DNA from: Phycisphaerae bacterium
Lineage (GTDB): Bacteria > Planctomycetota > Phycisphaerae > Sedimentisphaerales > SM23-30
Reading direction: 5' to 3'
NCBI GenBank assembly: GCA_016342495.1
Contig: JAEIOG010000010.1
Location: 1-64,000 of the forward strand
DNA length: 64,000 nucleotides
In this document: piece by piece, positions 1 to 10,000 of the stretch
Layout of the letters: each line of letters begins with the position of its first letter
Numbering within the stretch: the first letter of the stretch is position 1
Program-made: the position numbers and the translations under genes
Notes under the pieces: model-generated
What the model saw: only the letters and a program-made list of their open reading frames with translations
Databases searched by the model: none
What the model was told of the DNA's origin: nothing

Positions 1-136
1 CGTTCACCTGAAGTATTCTATTTAAATCATAAACCTTTTGCAATAAATAACTTGTGATTTATTGAACAAGCCCTATAATAAATATAGTGAAAGAGTCATA
101 AATATGGTTTTTTTCAAAGTATTGGCTCTTTTTGGC

Positions 137-165
137 TTGACATAAACCCTTTTGGGCTATATTCT
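137..165 (+). promoter_or_regulatory. Candidate sigma70 promoter of rpsB (TTGACA-N17-TATTCT)
   Basis: TTGACA at 137-142 and TATTCT at 160-165, 17-nt spacer, ~70 nt upstream of the probable rpsB start. Confidence 0.5.
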
Positions 166-180
166 TACATGGCTAATAGA

Positions 181-199
181 TATGCGCTTGTTGCGCATA
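181..199 (+). promoter_or_regulatory. Hairpin in rpsB 5' leader (TATGCGC-ttgtt-GCGCATA)
   Basis: Perfect 7-bp inverted repeat with 5-nt loop between promoter and Shine-Dalgarno. Confidence 0.4.
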
Positions 200-232
200 A
201 ACCAAAATGTACATAATATGGAGGTACAAAAT

Positions 233-1105
233 TTGGATAATAATACAGTCCGCGCATTGGTAGATGCGGGCATTCATTTCGGACATCGAGTTGGGCGCTG
301 GAATCCGAAGATGAAACCCTACATTTTTTGTTCGCGTAATGCGATTCACATCATCAACATCAAGGAAACCATCAAAGGCATAGCCCGTGCCCGGAAGTTC
401 CTGACAAATGTTGTAGCATCAAACAAAGACGTTCTTTTTGTTGGTACAAAACGTCAAGCAAAAACCCCTATCACCGAACAAGCTGCCCGTACAGGCATGC
501 CTTATGTTGCAGAACGCTGGCTTGGTGGTACACTAACTAACTTTGGTACCATTCGTAAACGCCTGGGTCGTCTGGAAGAGCTTGAAGCTTTAGATGAATC
601 CGGTCAGATGGCAGCTCAAGGCAAAAAAATGGAATCTATGCTCCGTCGCGAGTACCGCAAGATCAAGCGTAATCTTGAAGGTATCCGTAATATGGATCGT
701 ATGCCAGGAGCTTTGGTTATCATTGATGCTTGTCGTGAACACCTTGCTATCAGTGAAGCTGTCAAGTTCGGTATTCCAACTGTTTGTCTGCTTGATACCG
801 ATTCTAACCCTGACATTGTAGATATTCCAATTCCTGGTAATGATGACGCTATGCGTGGTATCGAAATCATTCTCACCCAGATAGGCGATGCCGTAATGGA
901 AGGCAAAGCTGGCCGGGTAGATATCAAAGGCGACGGCGAACAACGAAAAGGCCGCAGTCGCAGAGCGTCCTTGAGTCAAGAAGCAGCGGCACCAGCACCT
1001 GCACCAGTAGCAGCAGCAGCAGCAGCAGCAGGTGCTGCTACTGAAGTAGCTCCGGCTCCTGCCGAAACGACTGAAGCTCCCGCACCAGAAAATCAAGGCG
1101 AATAA
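233..1105 (+). CDS. rpsB: 30S ribosomal protein S2
   Basis: Translation 'ALVDAGIHFGHRVGRWNPKMKPYIF...NRWLGGTLTNF'-type S2 motifs; GGAGGT at 220-225 placed 7 nt before an in-frame TTG at 233; gene order rpsB-tsf-pyrH-frr. Confidence 0.93.
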   Translation: MDNNTVRALVDAGIHFGHRVGRWNPKMKPYIFCSRNAIHIINIKETIKGIARARKFLTNVVASNKDVLFVGTKRQAKTPITEQAARTGMPYVAERWLGGTLTNFGTIRKRLGRLEELEALDESGQMAAQGKKMESMLRREYRKIKRNLEGIRNMDRMPGALVIIDACREHLAISEAVKFGIPTVCLLDTDSNPDIVDIPIPGNDDAMRGIEIILTQIGDAVMEGKAGRVDIKGDGEQRKGRSRRASLSQEAAAPAPAPVAAAAAAAGAATEVAPAPAETTEAPAPENQGE

Positions 1106-1159
1106 TACCAAGGTATTAAAAAGTTAAATTAAGTAAAAGTAAATTAGTATACGAAAAAC

Positions 1160-1191
1160 ATATCCGGGCGGGCATGCAGCCCACCGGATAT
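1160..1191 (+). terminator. Inverted repeat between rpsB and tsf (possible attenuator/weak terminator)
   Basis: ATATCCGG..GGGC-ATGCA-GCCC.CCGGATAT stem followed by only a weak T-rich stretch. Confidence 0.4.
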
Positions 1192-1367
1192 TTGATTATT
1201 AAGGCAAATGTCATTACCGAAATGATACGCCAAAAAAAATAACACGGGTAATAGCTTAGCTATGGTTTGTATTTTTTATGGTGACAAGATTACTACTTGG
1301 ACTGCAAGCATACCGGTATATGGCAGAATAACATCAGAATTATATTTTATAATATAGGAGTAATATT

Positions 1368-2240
1368 ATGGCCTCTATTTCAGCGGCAACCGTAAAACAA
1401 CTGCGTGACCAAACAGGTCAGTCTATGATGGACTGCAAAAATGCCCTGGTTGAAACCGAAGGCGACATCGAATTAGCCATCGAGCTTCTACGCAAAAAAG
1501 GTATGGCTGTTATGGAAAAACGTAGCAGCAAAGAAACCAAAGAAGGTCGAATCGCAGCTAAAAAATCAGATGATGGTAAAATTGCAGTTGCAGCAAGTAT
1601 CTGCTGTGAAACTGATTTTACTTCTAAAAATGACAACTTTGGCGCAGCAGTTGAAACCGCAACTAATGCATTGCTGGCAGCTGATTCAGCACCAGCTGAT
1701 GTAGCGGCATTTGGTGCACTAGCAACTGCAGATGGCAGAACCGTTAGCACTGTTATCAGTGATCTGGTAAGTCAATCTGGTGAAAAAACTGAATTGGGTG
1801 ACTTCGCACGTTTTGAATTAACTGGCCCTGGTTATATCCATAGCTATGTTCATTTCAATAACAAAGTTGCGACCATGATTCAGATAGATGCCGAAAATGA
1901 CCAGGCAGCTAATTCAGAAGCCATCAAAACTCTTGGTGCAGACCTGGCGATGCATGTTACTGCTATTAATCCAGAAGGACTTTCCCGTGATGATGTGGAC
2001 CCTGCTCTGATCGCTAAAGAAGAAGAAATTGCCCGCGAACAGATGGCTGGCAAACCAGCAAATATCATTGAAAATATTGTCAAAGGTAAAATTGACAAAT
2101 GGCTTTCACAGATTGTTCTGTTGGAACAACCTTTTGTCAAAGATGACAGCAAAACTGTCTCCGAACTGGTTGAAGAAGTCGGTAAAGCAGCCGGCGGTAA
2201 ACTTACCGTTAAATGCTTTACCCGAATTCAAATCGGTTAA
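1368..2240 (+). CDS. tsf: Elongation factor Ts
   Basis: 'AATVKQLRDQTGQSMMDCKNALVETEGDIELAIELLRKKG' and 'CCETDF' EF-Ts signatures. Confidence 0.97.
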   Translation: MASISAATVKQLRDQTGQSMMDCKNALVETEGDIELAIELLRKKGMAVMEKRSSKETKEGRIAAKKSDDGKIAVAASICCETDFTSKNDNFGAAVETATNALLAADSAPADVAAFGALATADGRTVSTVISDLVSQSGEKTELGDFARFELTGPGYIHSYVHFNNKVATMIQIDAENDQAANSEAIKTLGADLAMHVTAINPEGLSRDDVDPALIAKEEEIAREQMAGKPANIIENIVKGKIDKWLSQIVLLEQPFVKDDSKTVSELVEEVGKAAGGKLTVKCFTRIQIG

Positions 2241-2250
2241 TAAAAATATA

Positions 2251-2289
2251 CAAGCCTGTCGATAATAAAATCGGCAGGCTTGATTTTTC
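2251..2289 (+). terminator. Rho-independent terminator after tsf
   Basis: AAGCCTGTCGAT-aataaa-ATCGGCAGGCTT stem followed by T-rich tract. Confidence 0.75.
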
Positions 2290-2512
2290 TAGCTGTAGGA
2301 CATAACAAGTGGAATTGTAATACAAAACGAGTGAAAGTTTGAAAGAGAATTTTTAATCAAACCATCCTAGCTTCATGCTTTTATACCCAAAGGATATGAT
2401 TTTATCTGGCAGAGCCAAAGCCCTGCAGTATACAAACTTAGAGGCAGGCAGAATGTATAAAATCTAGCATTAGTATTACCTGCAAATTCGATAATGAGTG
2501 AGAAAGTATAAG

Positions 2513-3232
2513 ATGGCTGAACTTAAATATAAACGCGTATTACTGAAAATTTCTGGTGAAGGCTTAAGTGGCACGGGTGCCTTTGGTATTTCTGGCAATG
2601 CAATAAATATCTTAGCCGACCAGATACTTGAGTTGAGCAATCTTGGTGTCCAGCCTGCTGTAGTTGTTGGTGCTGGCAATCTGCTTCGTGGCGAAACCTT
2701 AAGTAACCAAACAAGTATTCATAGGGCGACTGCTGACCAGATGGGTATGTTAGCTACGGTAATAAACAGCCTGGCATTGCAAGATGTACTAGAATCCAAA
2801 GGGCTGTCTACCAGGGTAATGTCTGCGCTAGAAATGAATTCTGTTTGTGAACCATTTATCCGTCGCCGTGCCCAGAAGCATCTTGAAGATGGCCGGGCGA
2901 TTATCTTAGCTGGCGGTACAGGAAATCCATTTTTCACAACTGATACGTGTGCCTCATTAAGAGCAGCTGAGATTTGCGCTGATGTTCTGATCAAGGCTAC
3001 AAAAGTTGATGGAGTATACAATGCCGACCCGGTCAAAGACCCCACCGCAACAATGTACAAAAAGCTTAGCTTTGACGAAGTTATCCGTGATAATTTGAAA
3101 GTTATGGACCAGACTGCCATGACAATGTGTCGCGATAACGATATTGATGTTATTGTTTGTAATCTGATGAAACCCGGCACGGTATCAAAAGTTATTACAG
3201 GCTATAGCGTTGGTACTTTAATTACAAAATAA
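2513..3232 (+). CDS. pyrH: UMP kinase
   Basis: 'KRVLLKISGEGL', 'VVVGAGNLLRG', 'GGTGNPFFTTDTCASLRAAEI' motifs; ATG at 2513 favoured over GTG at 2498. Confidence 0.97.
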   Translation: MAELKYKRVLLKISGEGLSGTGAFGISGNAINILADQILELSNLGVQPAVVVGAGNLLRGETLSNQTSIHRATADQMGMLATVINSLALQDVLESKGLSTRVMSALEMNSVCEPFIRRRAQKHLEDGRAIILAGGTGNPFFTTDTCASLRAAEICADVLIKATKVDGVYNADPVKDPTATMYKKLSFDEVIRDNLKVMDQTAMTMCRDNDIDVIVCNLMKPGTVSKVITGYSVGTLITK

Positions 3233-3283
3233 AAGGCAACTGGAAGTTGCGAAGATAGCTTATTAATAATTCGGAGAAATAAC

Positions 3284-3859
3284 ATGGCTGACGAAAATAT
3301 ATCAGTAGAAGAAATTCAAATGGAATCAGAAGAGAAGATGGAAAAGGCCATCGAACACCTAAAGAAAGAATTCCGCGGGCTTCGCACAGGCCGGGCATCA
3401 ACTGCTTTAGTTGAGAATCTAATTGTGAGCTATTATGGTGCTGATACGCCAATGAAACAATTAGCTAATCTATCCACTCCTGAACCGACCATGATTCTTA
3501 TCAAGCCTTTTGACACCTCATGTATTAAGGATATTGATAAAGCTATTCAGGCGGCCAATATTGGTATTACGCCTCAAAGTGATGGACGTATGATCCGTTT
3601 GAATGTCCCACCGCTATCCGGTGAACGCCGCCAACAGCTAGCTACTCAGCTAAAGCATTCAGCCGAAGCTGCCCGCGTAAGCGTTCGTAATTTACGTCGT
3701 GATGCCAATAAAGCCATTGACGCCGCTCAGAAAGCTAAAGCGATTACTGAAGATGAACGTGACAATGGCAAAAAGGAAATGGACGACATTACCAAGAAAT
3801 ATATTGATCTGGTAGATCAAGTGCTGAAAATCAAAACTGATGAAGTTATGGAAATTTAA
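3284..3859 (+). CDS. frr: Ribosome recycling factor
   Basis: 'MEKAIEHLKKEFRGLRTGRAS', 'IGITPQSDGRMIRLNVPPLSGERR', 'VRNLRRDANKAI' motifs. Confidence 0.97.
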   Translation: MADENISVEEIQMESEEKMEKAIEHLKKEFRGLRTGRASTALVENLIVSYYGADTPMKQLANLSTPEPTMILIKPFDTSCIKDIDKAIQAANIGITPQSDGRMIRLNVPPLSGERRQQLATQLKHSAEAARVSVRNLRRDANKAIDAAQKAKAITEDERDNGKKEMDDITKKYIDLVDQVLKIKTDEVMEI

Positions 3860-3889
3860 TTGGCTGCATCCTTCAAATGAAAATTTCAC

Positions 3890-3934
3890 AGCATCATAGT
3901 AACCCATCCAGGGGTTAAATGATGCTGTTTTTTT
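3890..3934 (+). terminator. Rho-independent terminator after frr
   Basis: AGCATCAT..AACCC/GGGTT..ATGATGCT stem followed by GTTTTTTT. Confidence 0.85.
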
Positions 3935-3935
3935 A

Positions 3936-5849
3936 TCAGTTAATTTGATGCAGTTGACCATCGAAATCATATCGTTGACGGCTTTTGGTCTGAAGCTTGA
4001 CTGTTTTATTTTTATATTTCAGAATTAAAGGTTCATCCTTAGTAGCTCGTATTGAAGCTTTGACCAGTTCGCCACTTTGCCATTGCATATCAACAACAAA
4101 GCCACCACGAGCACAAATACCTTTAATTGATCCATCCGGCCATTGTTTAGGCAATGCGGGGAGAAGTTCGACAGTTTCAAAGTTACTATAAATCAATGCA
4201 TTGGAAATAAAATATGGCATAATGAACTTTTCATATTTTATCGTCGGCAAATTCTTAAATAAGTTTGACATATAATCTGTAGAATAATTTCTATCTATAA
4301 TCTTCTGTTTATCTATTCCAGCAATCACCCTTTCAGATTCTATTCTTAGCTGCTCATCTCGGTCAAGTATCCTTGAAGCATGAACAAAACCGGACAAAAA
4401 ATCGTATGCAAGGGAAATATCTGTGTCAGTTTTGGATGATAATTCTGTATAAAACCTTGTGGCTTCAGTTAATGGGCCATATCCCCGCATCGCCAGGTAT
4501 TCTTCATCACGTTCATAGTCATAATGCTCCCAAAGAGACTCTGCTATTCGAAGAGCAAATTTGCTATCAACATTATCAGGGCCACAATATCGCCAGATAT
4601 CACATCTGCCCATATTGACCCATCCAGAAATCCCATACATTTGCTCAGCAATGATTGCTCCAGTTTCAGTCATCTCTTCAATCATGTCAATTAAAGGATA
4701 ATGGCATTCACTTAAATTAGCTACTTCAACACAACTGTAAGTCCCAACTAAACCAATTGAACTACGGGCTTTACTCGGATGCCATAAATTATCAAGAAAC
4801 ATCGGCTGAGTATCAACCCTGCTTCCAGCAATAATCAGATAACGATAATATTGAAAACAAAAAGCCCAATATGCCGGATCAACTGTTTCATCGCTAAAGC
4901 TATTAAGCCATTGGTCAGTGGGGATTTCTGGCATGGGGCCAAGATCAAATTCTACACGATTAAATAAACGCTGATATTCATGCAGGTGTGATCGTTTTAT
5001 CGAGGCATAATCTTTTTCAGAAATAGCTTCAATCACCCTTTTGCAGGTTCTGTCCGGTTTGCCACGCACACTTTTGAAATGTTTGAAACTGGTTGAAGCT
5101 GTTAATATAATCGTAACACTGTCGGCGGATTTTATTTGTAGCTGTTTGTCGTTTGCGGTTATTGAACCACCTTGATTGTCGACTTTCAGTATTGAATAAT
5201 ATTTCAAAGTGTCGGGGGCGTCCAGCTGACCTTGGAGGATAATAGAGTTATCGACAAACTCGTATTCGGCGTTAGGCAAATCAGTATCAAGCGATACATT
5301 AAAATTAATCTTAGCCTTGTCCGATGCGGTCAATCTTACCACAATAGCATCATCAGCAGCTGTGGCAAAAATCTCACGTTTGTACATTATTTCATCAACA
5401 ATATATGAAATAGTGGTGATGGCTGTATTTAAATCAAGTCCACGTCGATAATCGGTAAACTTTTCATGGCCGGGGAATTCCAGGTTAATAATGCCGAAAG
5501 GCAACATCGTAGCTGGTTTATAATTGGAGTCGAGTATTTTGTTTTTGAACAAATCACTAGCTTGATCGGTCTGGCCTTCTGCAATTAGCTTATTAAATTG
5601 AGGTAAACTTTTGCAGGCATCAGGTTTGTTGTATTCTGAAGGGCCACCAGTCCATAAGGTCTCTTCATTGAATCGGATTGTTTCAAGAGCGACCTGTCCT
5701 TCAATAATCGCACCCAGATGGCCATTGCCAATCAGTAAAGCATCACTGGTATCCTTACTGGGCTGCTGATACCAAAGCTTAATCTCATTGCCAAAAAGAA
5801 CCGACGTCATAATACAAGAAAACAATATAGCTAATCGACTTTTTTTCAT
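3936..5849 (-). CDS. GH95 (alpha-L-fucosidase-like) family protein with signal peptide; catalytic motifs appear missing
   Basis: GH95-like N-terminus 'EIKLWYQQPSKDTSDALLIGNGHLGAIIEG...ETIRFNEETLWTGGP', 'VANLSECHYPL', C-terminus 'VELLPALPKQWPDGSIKGICARGGFVVDMQWQSGEL'; short (637 aa) for the family. Confidence 0.8.
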   Translation of the reverse strand: MKKSRLAILFSCIMTSVLFGNEIKLWYQQPSKDTSDALLIGNGHLGAIIEGQVALETIRFNEETLWTGGPSEYNKPDACKSLPQFNKLIAEGQTDQASDLFKNKILDSNYKPATMLPFGIINLEFPGHEKFTDYRRGLDLNTAITTISYIVDEIMYKREIFATAADDAIVVRLTASDKAKINFNVSLDTDLPNAEYEFVDNSIILQGQLDAPDTLKYYSILKVDNQGGSITANDKQLQIKSADSVTIILTASTSFKHFKSVRGKPDRTCKRVIEAISEKDYASIKRSHLHEYQRLFNRVEFDLGPMPEIPTDQWLNSFSDETVDPAYWAFCFQYYRYLIIAGSRVDTQPMFLDNLWHPSKARSSIGLVGTYSCVEVANLSECHYPLIDMIEEMTETGAIIAEQMYGISGWVNMGRCDIWRYCGPDNVDSKFALRIAESLWEHYDYERDEEYLAMRGYGPLTEATRFYTELSSKTDTDISLAYDFLSGFVHASRILDRDEQLRIESERVIAGIDKQKIIDRNYSTDYMSNLFKNLPTIKYEKFIMPYFISNALIYSNFETVELLPALPKQWPDGSIKGICARGGFVVDMQWQSGELVKASIRATKDEPLILKYKNKTVKLQTKSRQRYDFDGQLHQIN

Positions 5850-5869
5850 TAGAAAAACCCCATAACCAC

Positions 5870-5904
5870 AAAAAAACCCTCAATATGCTATTGAGGGTTT
5901 TTTT
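5870..5904 (-). terminator. Terminator downstream of pheS (symmetrical)
   Basis: AAAAAAACCCTCAATA-tgc-TATTGAGGGTTTTTTT inverted repeat flanked by A/T tracts on both sides. Confidence 0.85.
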
Positions 5905-5917
5905 GACATACTAAATA

Positions 5918-6919
5918 TTAAAACTGCTCCAGGAATCTTAAATCATTTTCAAACAGCAGGCGGATGTCGGTGATGCCGTATTTTCGCATTGCAAGGCGTT
6001 CGATACCAAAGCCAAAGGCCCAGCCGGTATATTTTTCGCTGTCATAGCCAACAGCTTTGAACACATTGGGATCGACCATGCCACAACCACCAACTTCGAT
6101 CCATTTTTCTTCGCCATTTTTCCCACGAATCAGTAGATCGACTTCACCGGATGGTTCAGTAAATGGAAAAAAACTAGGACGGAAACGCCAGGTGGTATCT
6201 TCGCCAAACAGGGTTTTAAGGAACTGGTCAATGGTGGTTTTAAGATCGACCATGGAGACGCCTTCATCGACAACGAGAGCTTCGATTTGATGAAACATGA
6301 ACATGTGGGTAGCATCAACGGTATCAGGACGATAAACACGACCTGGAGCGACGACACGGATAGGAGGCTCATTATTTTCCATAACACGAATTTGAACAGT
6401 CGAGGTTTGACTGCGAAGCAAGGTCAGATCATCAATATAAAAATTATCCAATGGATCACGGGCTGGATGCGATTCGGGGATATTTAAGCCTATAAAATTG
6501 TGCTGTTCATCTTCGATTTCCGGGCCATAGACTACGCTAAAACCCATACGTCCAAATATTTCCAACAATTCATCGATCATTCTGGTAATCAAATGTGGGC
6601 TGCCAAGTTTTACTGTCTTGCCGGGCAGGGTTACATCGACTAAAGGGCCACTCACGACCGTTGACGAGGATTTAAGTTTAGCCTGACAAGAGTCAAAAGC
6701 ACCTTTGACTTCATTTTTAATTTTGTTAGCCAACTGGCCAGCCTGGGGTTTTAATTCTTTAGGAAGTGAACCCAAAAGGCCCATTAAACCAGTAATCTCA
6801 CCCTTACGAGAGAGATATTTGATACGAAACTGTTCAAGATCATCCAAAGATGAGACATTAGCCAGGTCTTTTAATGCTTTTTTGCTAGTTTCGGTGAATT
6901 TTTCGAGATTTCCAGACAT
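5918..6919 (-). CDS. pheS: Phenylalanine--tRNA ligase alpha subunit
   Basis: 'YLSRKGEITGLMGLLGSLPKE', 'FGRMGFSVVYGPEIEDEQHNFIGLNIPESHPARD', 'GCGMVDPNVFKAVGYDSEKYTGWAFGFGIERLAM'. Confidence 0.97.
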   Translation of the reverse strand: MSGNLEKFTETSKKALKDLANVSSLDDLEQFRIKYLSRKGEITGLMGLLGSLPKELKPQAGQLANKIKNEVKGAFDSCQAKLKSSSTVVSGPLVDVTLPGKTVKLGSPHLITRMIDELLEIFGRMGFSVVYGPEIEDEQHNFIGLNIPESHPARDPLDNFYIDDLTLLRSQTSTVQIRVMENNEPPIRVVAPGRVYRPDTVDATHMFMFHQIEALVVDEGVSMVDLKTTIDQFLKTLFGEDTTWRFRPSFFPFTEPSGEVDLLIRGKNGEEKWIEVGGCGMVDPNVFKAVGYDSEKYTGWAFGFGIERLAMRKYGITDIRLLFENDLRFLEQF

Positions 6920-7039
6920 CTGTTCGCCTTTATATCAATTAAACAAGTAGTTATTATTTCAAAGAATAGTTATTATAAACTCATAAAGGGTTTGCGTCAA
7001 CCGTGATATTTTGAGGAAAAGATGGCGATTTTGGGAGGA

Positions 7040-10000
7040 TTATTGGCGTTTCATAAAATCATGGGACAATATCTGAACAATGTCAGTGAATACGGCAGTT
7101 GAATTATTGGTTCCGAAACCTAAGCTACCAGCACTAATGAGCTTGCCGAAATTGTGGCTAATAGTGCGTTTATTGTTAACAGATATAGATATTATGCCAC
7201 CATCAAGTAATACTTCGACGGAATGATCAACAGCATATTTCAGGCTTAAACCTTTCTTCTGGTCTACAACCCAACCTTCATCATTGCGATGGCCAATGAC
7301 AATTCTGTTTTTCTTAGCATCAATGCCAGCGAATTTGAAGTCAGTTGGACTATTGTAGTCGAAAATGATGTAGCCATTAGCACCAAAACCGCGATCTGGC
7401 TTTGTAATATTGATTGTAAATGTCATCTCCAGATAATCTGAAGCAATCGCCTGACCATAAACCTCGCTGTAGATAGCGTTGTCTGGTTGAGCGAGAGCAG
7501 GTGTCACGCTGATATTTTCAAATGGCGTAGTTGAAGGGCTGGCCAGCTCGTTTCTTTCTGAACGTAAGCCAACCAACGGATCAAACATCAAGTCAGTCCT
7601 GACACTGACAGGATTGGCAGACAGGTCAGTGATAAAGGAATTGAATGGCGTTATGTTTTCAAATAAATGGGCACTGGCTATAGCAGAGACTTTCTTATTA
7701 GGTAAATTACCACCTTTGCGTATAACATCATCACCTATTTCGATAATATCTTTACCACTACCATCATGGACAAGTGAGCCGGCAGCCTGTGCAGCGATGA
7801 TATCGTCGCCCCATTGGGCCATTATGACAGAAGCGTCGGTGGTATAGATAGTGTCAACATTTAATGAGCTGGCTTTCTTATCATAATCGACAATGCCATA
7901 CTTGAGATGTTTTTCAAGCTTAAGGTTTTTGACTTTAAATTTTAATACCTTTGTTGATTGATACATTGTATCAATTTCACCGAGATTAAAGGTCGCAGTT
8001 ACCATAGCATTATCGCCAACGATAAAATCTTCGCCACCCTGTGAGGTAAGAATGTCATTGCCTGCCTGAATAATGATTTTGGTCTTGCCAGAGCCACGGT
8101 CAATGTACTTACTGTGATGCCAATCGGATGGACTTAGTTTGAACTCTGCTTTATAACGATCAGCAATATCTTTACTGATTTGTTTTAGCAAGGTGCTGAT
8201 GAGCTTGTCCTGCTGTTTAGCTTCTTTTTTATCCTGCAATGCAGAGAGGACCACAGGCATAGCAATGACGGCCTGATTGCCATAAACCATATCGTCGCCT
8301 AAGCCGCTTTCGATATTGTTATTGTGAATTATCAGGTTATAACTATAGTCCCAGCTAATATCATCAAGCTGGTTAGATGCATATTGCATATCTTTCGGAT
8401 TGAATGTATCAACATGGTCAGCAATCAGCTGTTTCCAGTCATTCAAATCGGTTTTCAGTAGTTTCTCAGCAGTGCTGACAAGAACCTTATCTACGGAAGT
8501 ATCTTTTTTAGCCGCTGCGGGACCATCAGTAATAACAGTCGTTATTATGCTGGCATCATCACCAACAACCATGTCATCGCCACTGCCGGTATTAATTATG
8601 TCATTGTAAATGTATAAAATATGTTTATCTGGATTAATTTGATCTTTGTTATTAATCTTTGATTTAGCTGGTTCTTCGATGCCCGTAGAATCAATCATTG
8701 CACCGATAAGCTGATGATGACTTTGGAATACAGCCATATCAACATCGACGGCAAGCCAGGTCAGGTCAAGCAGGTAATCATGCAACTTAAGCATTTGAGC
8801 CATATATCTGCTGTCGATATCAGGTGAACCATTGACATAAGCCTGGATAATCATGCCATTATCGCCATAAACCATATCATCGCCTGCGCCTGCGGTAATA
8901 TCATCGCTGCCAATAATTATGTCATGGGTATCATCATCGCCAACGAAAGCTTCGGTATCAAGAGTTAATGATCTAAGTGAATATATCAGGCCATTGATTG
9001 TCTGCCAGGCTAATTCGCGAGCATTGTTAATCTGCTTCAATTCATATGAAAGCTCGGAATAGAATACAGCTGAATCGCCAAAGACCATGTCATCGCCTGC
9101 GCCAGCATTTATTGTATCATTGCCAGGTAAGATATCGGAATGACCCACAACCGATGGTATCATGCTAAAGTAAGGACGCAAACCGGAACCATTATTTAAG
9201 GATATGTCGCTAACGCCAGCCTGAGTTATATAATCTGCAACTGAATCCGGCAGGACAATACCAACTGGGGCATCGAAAATAAATGGTGAAGCAGTCTGCA
9301 AGCTGGCGGGTTCGATAGCCTGAGGAGCAGGAATCAAAGTGCCACCCTGATTAAGTGAGATTGAGGTTACATTATCGCCAAAGCCAACCAGTCTGATGGC
9401 ATTGTAAATATGAGGTATTTCAGTTGGGAACGAGACAAGATTGCTGGCCTGGTCGCCAAAGATAATATCATTGCCATCATCGCCGATAAGGTTGTCATTA
9501 CCGCGATAGCCAAAGATGATATCATTGCCGAGGCCACCATCGATGTTATTGCTGAAGACTTCGTTCAGGTCAATCAGAACCAGCGAAGTCTGCCAGGAAG
9601 TATCAACAACTTTTATGCCAGTGCTGTCGAATTGGCCAACAGCTAAGACCATATCAGCATTAACAAGTTTCTGGGCTAATAGTTCAGTGCCCAGAGCCAT
9701 CTGCTGATTAATATCGATAATATCGGTAACTATTGCGATATCTTCAAGGATTACATCCCTGTGCCAGGAACCATCGACATTGATGCGAGGCTGGCCAAGA
9801 TCGTAAGCTCTGAAGATTGTGCCTTCATTTGCAACCAGAAAATCATTATCAGCATCGCCAAAGATGGTGTTGCTGCCTGGACCACCAATAATTTCATCGT
9901 CGCCAGCATCGCCATTAATAGTGTCATTACCGGGCTGGCCAAAGATTCTGTCATCGCCTGAACCACCGTTGATGGTATCATCGCCAGTAATGCCTGGGTT

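Noticed and set aside
590-1111. Minus-strand ORF of 173 aa over rpsB with a Cys/Trp run
   Set aside because: Antisense reading of rpsB; the Cys run is just the complement of the GCA repeat.
3936-5849. GH95 motif loss explained by sequencing frameshift
   Set aside because: The ORF is open throughout and flanking family motifs are in the same frame, so simple frameshift error does not explain the missing segments.
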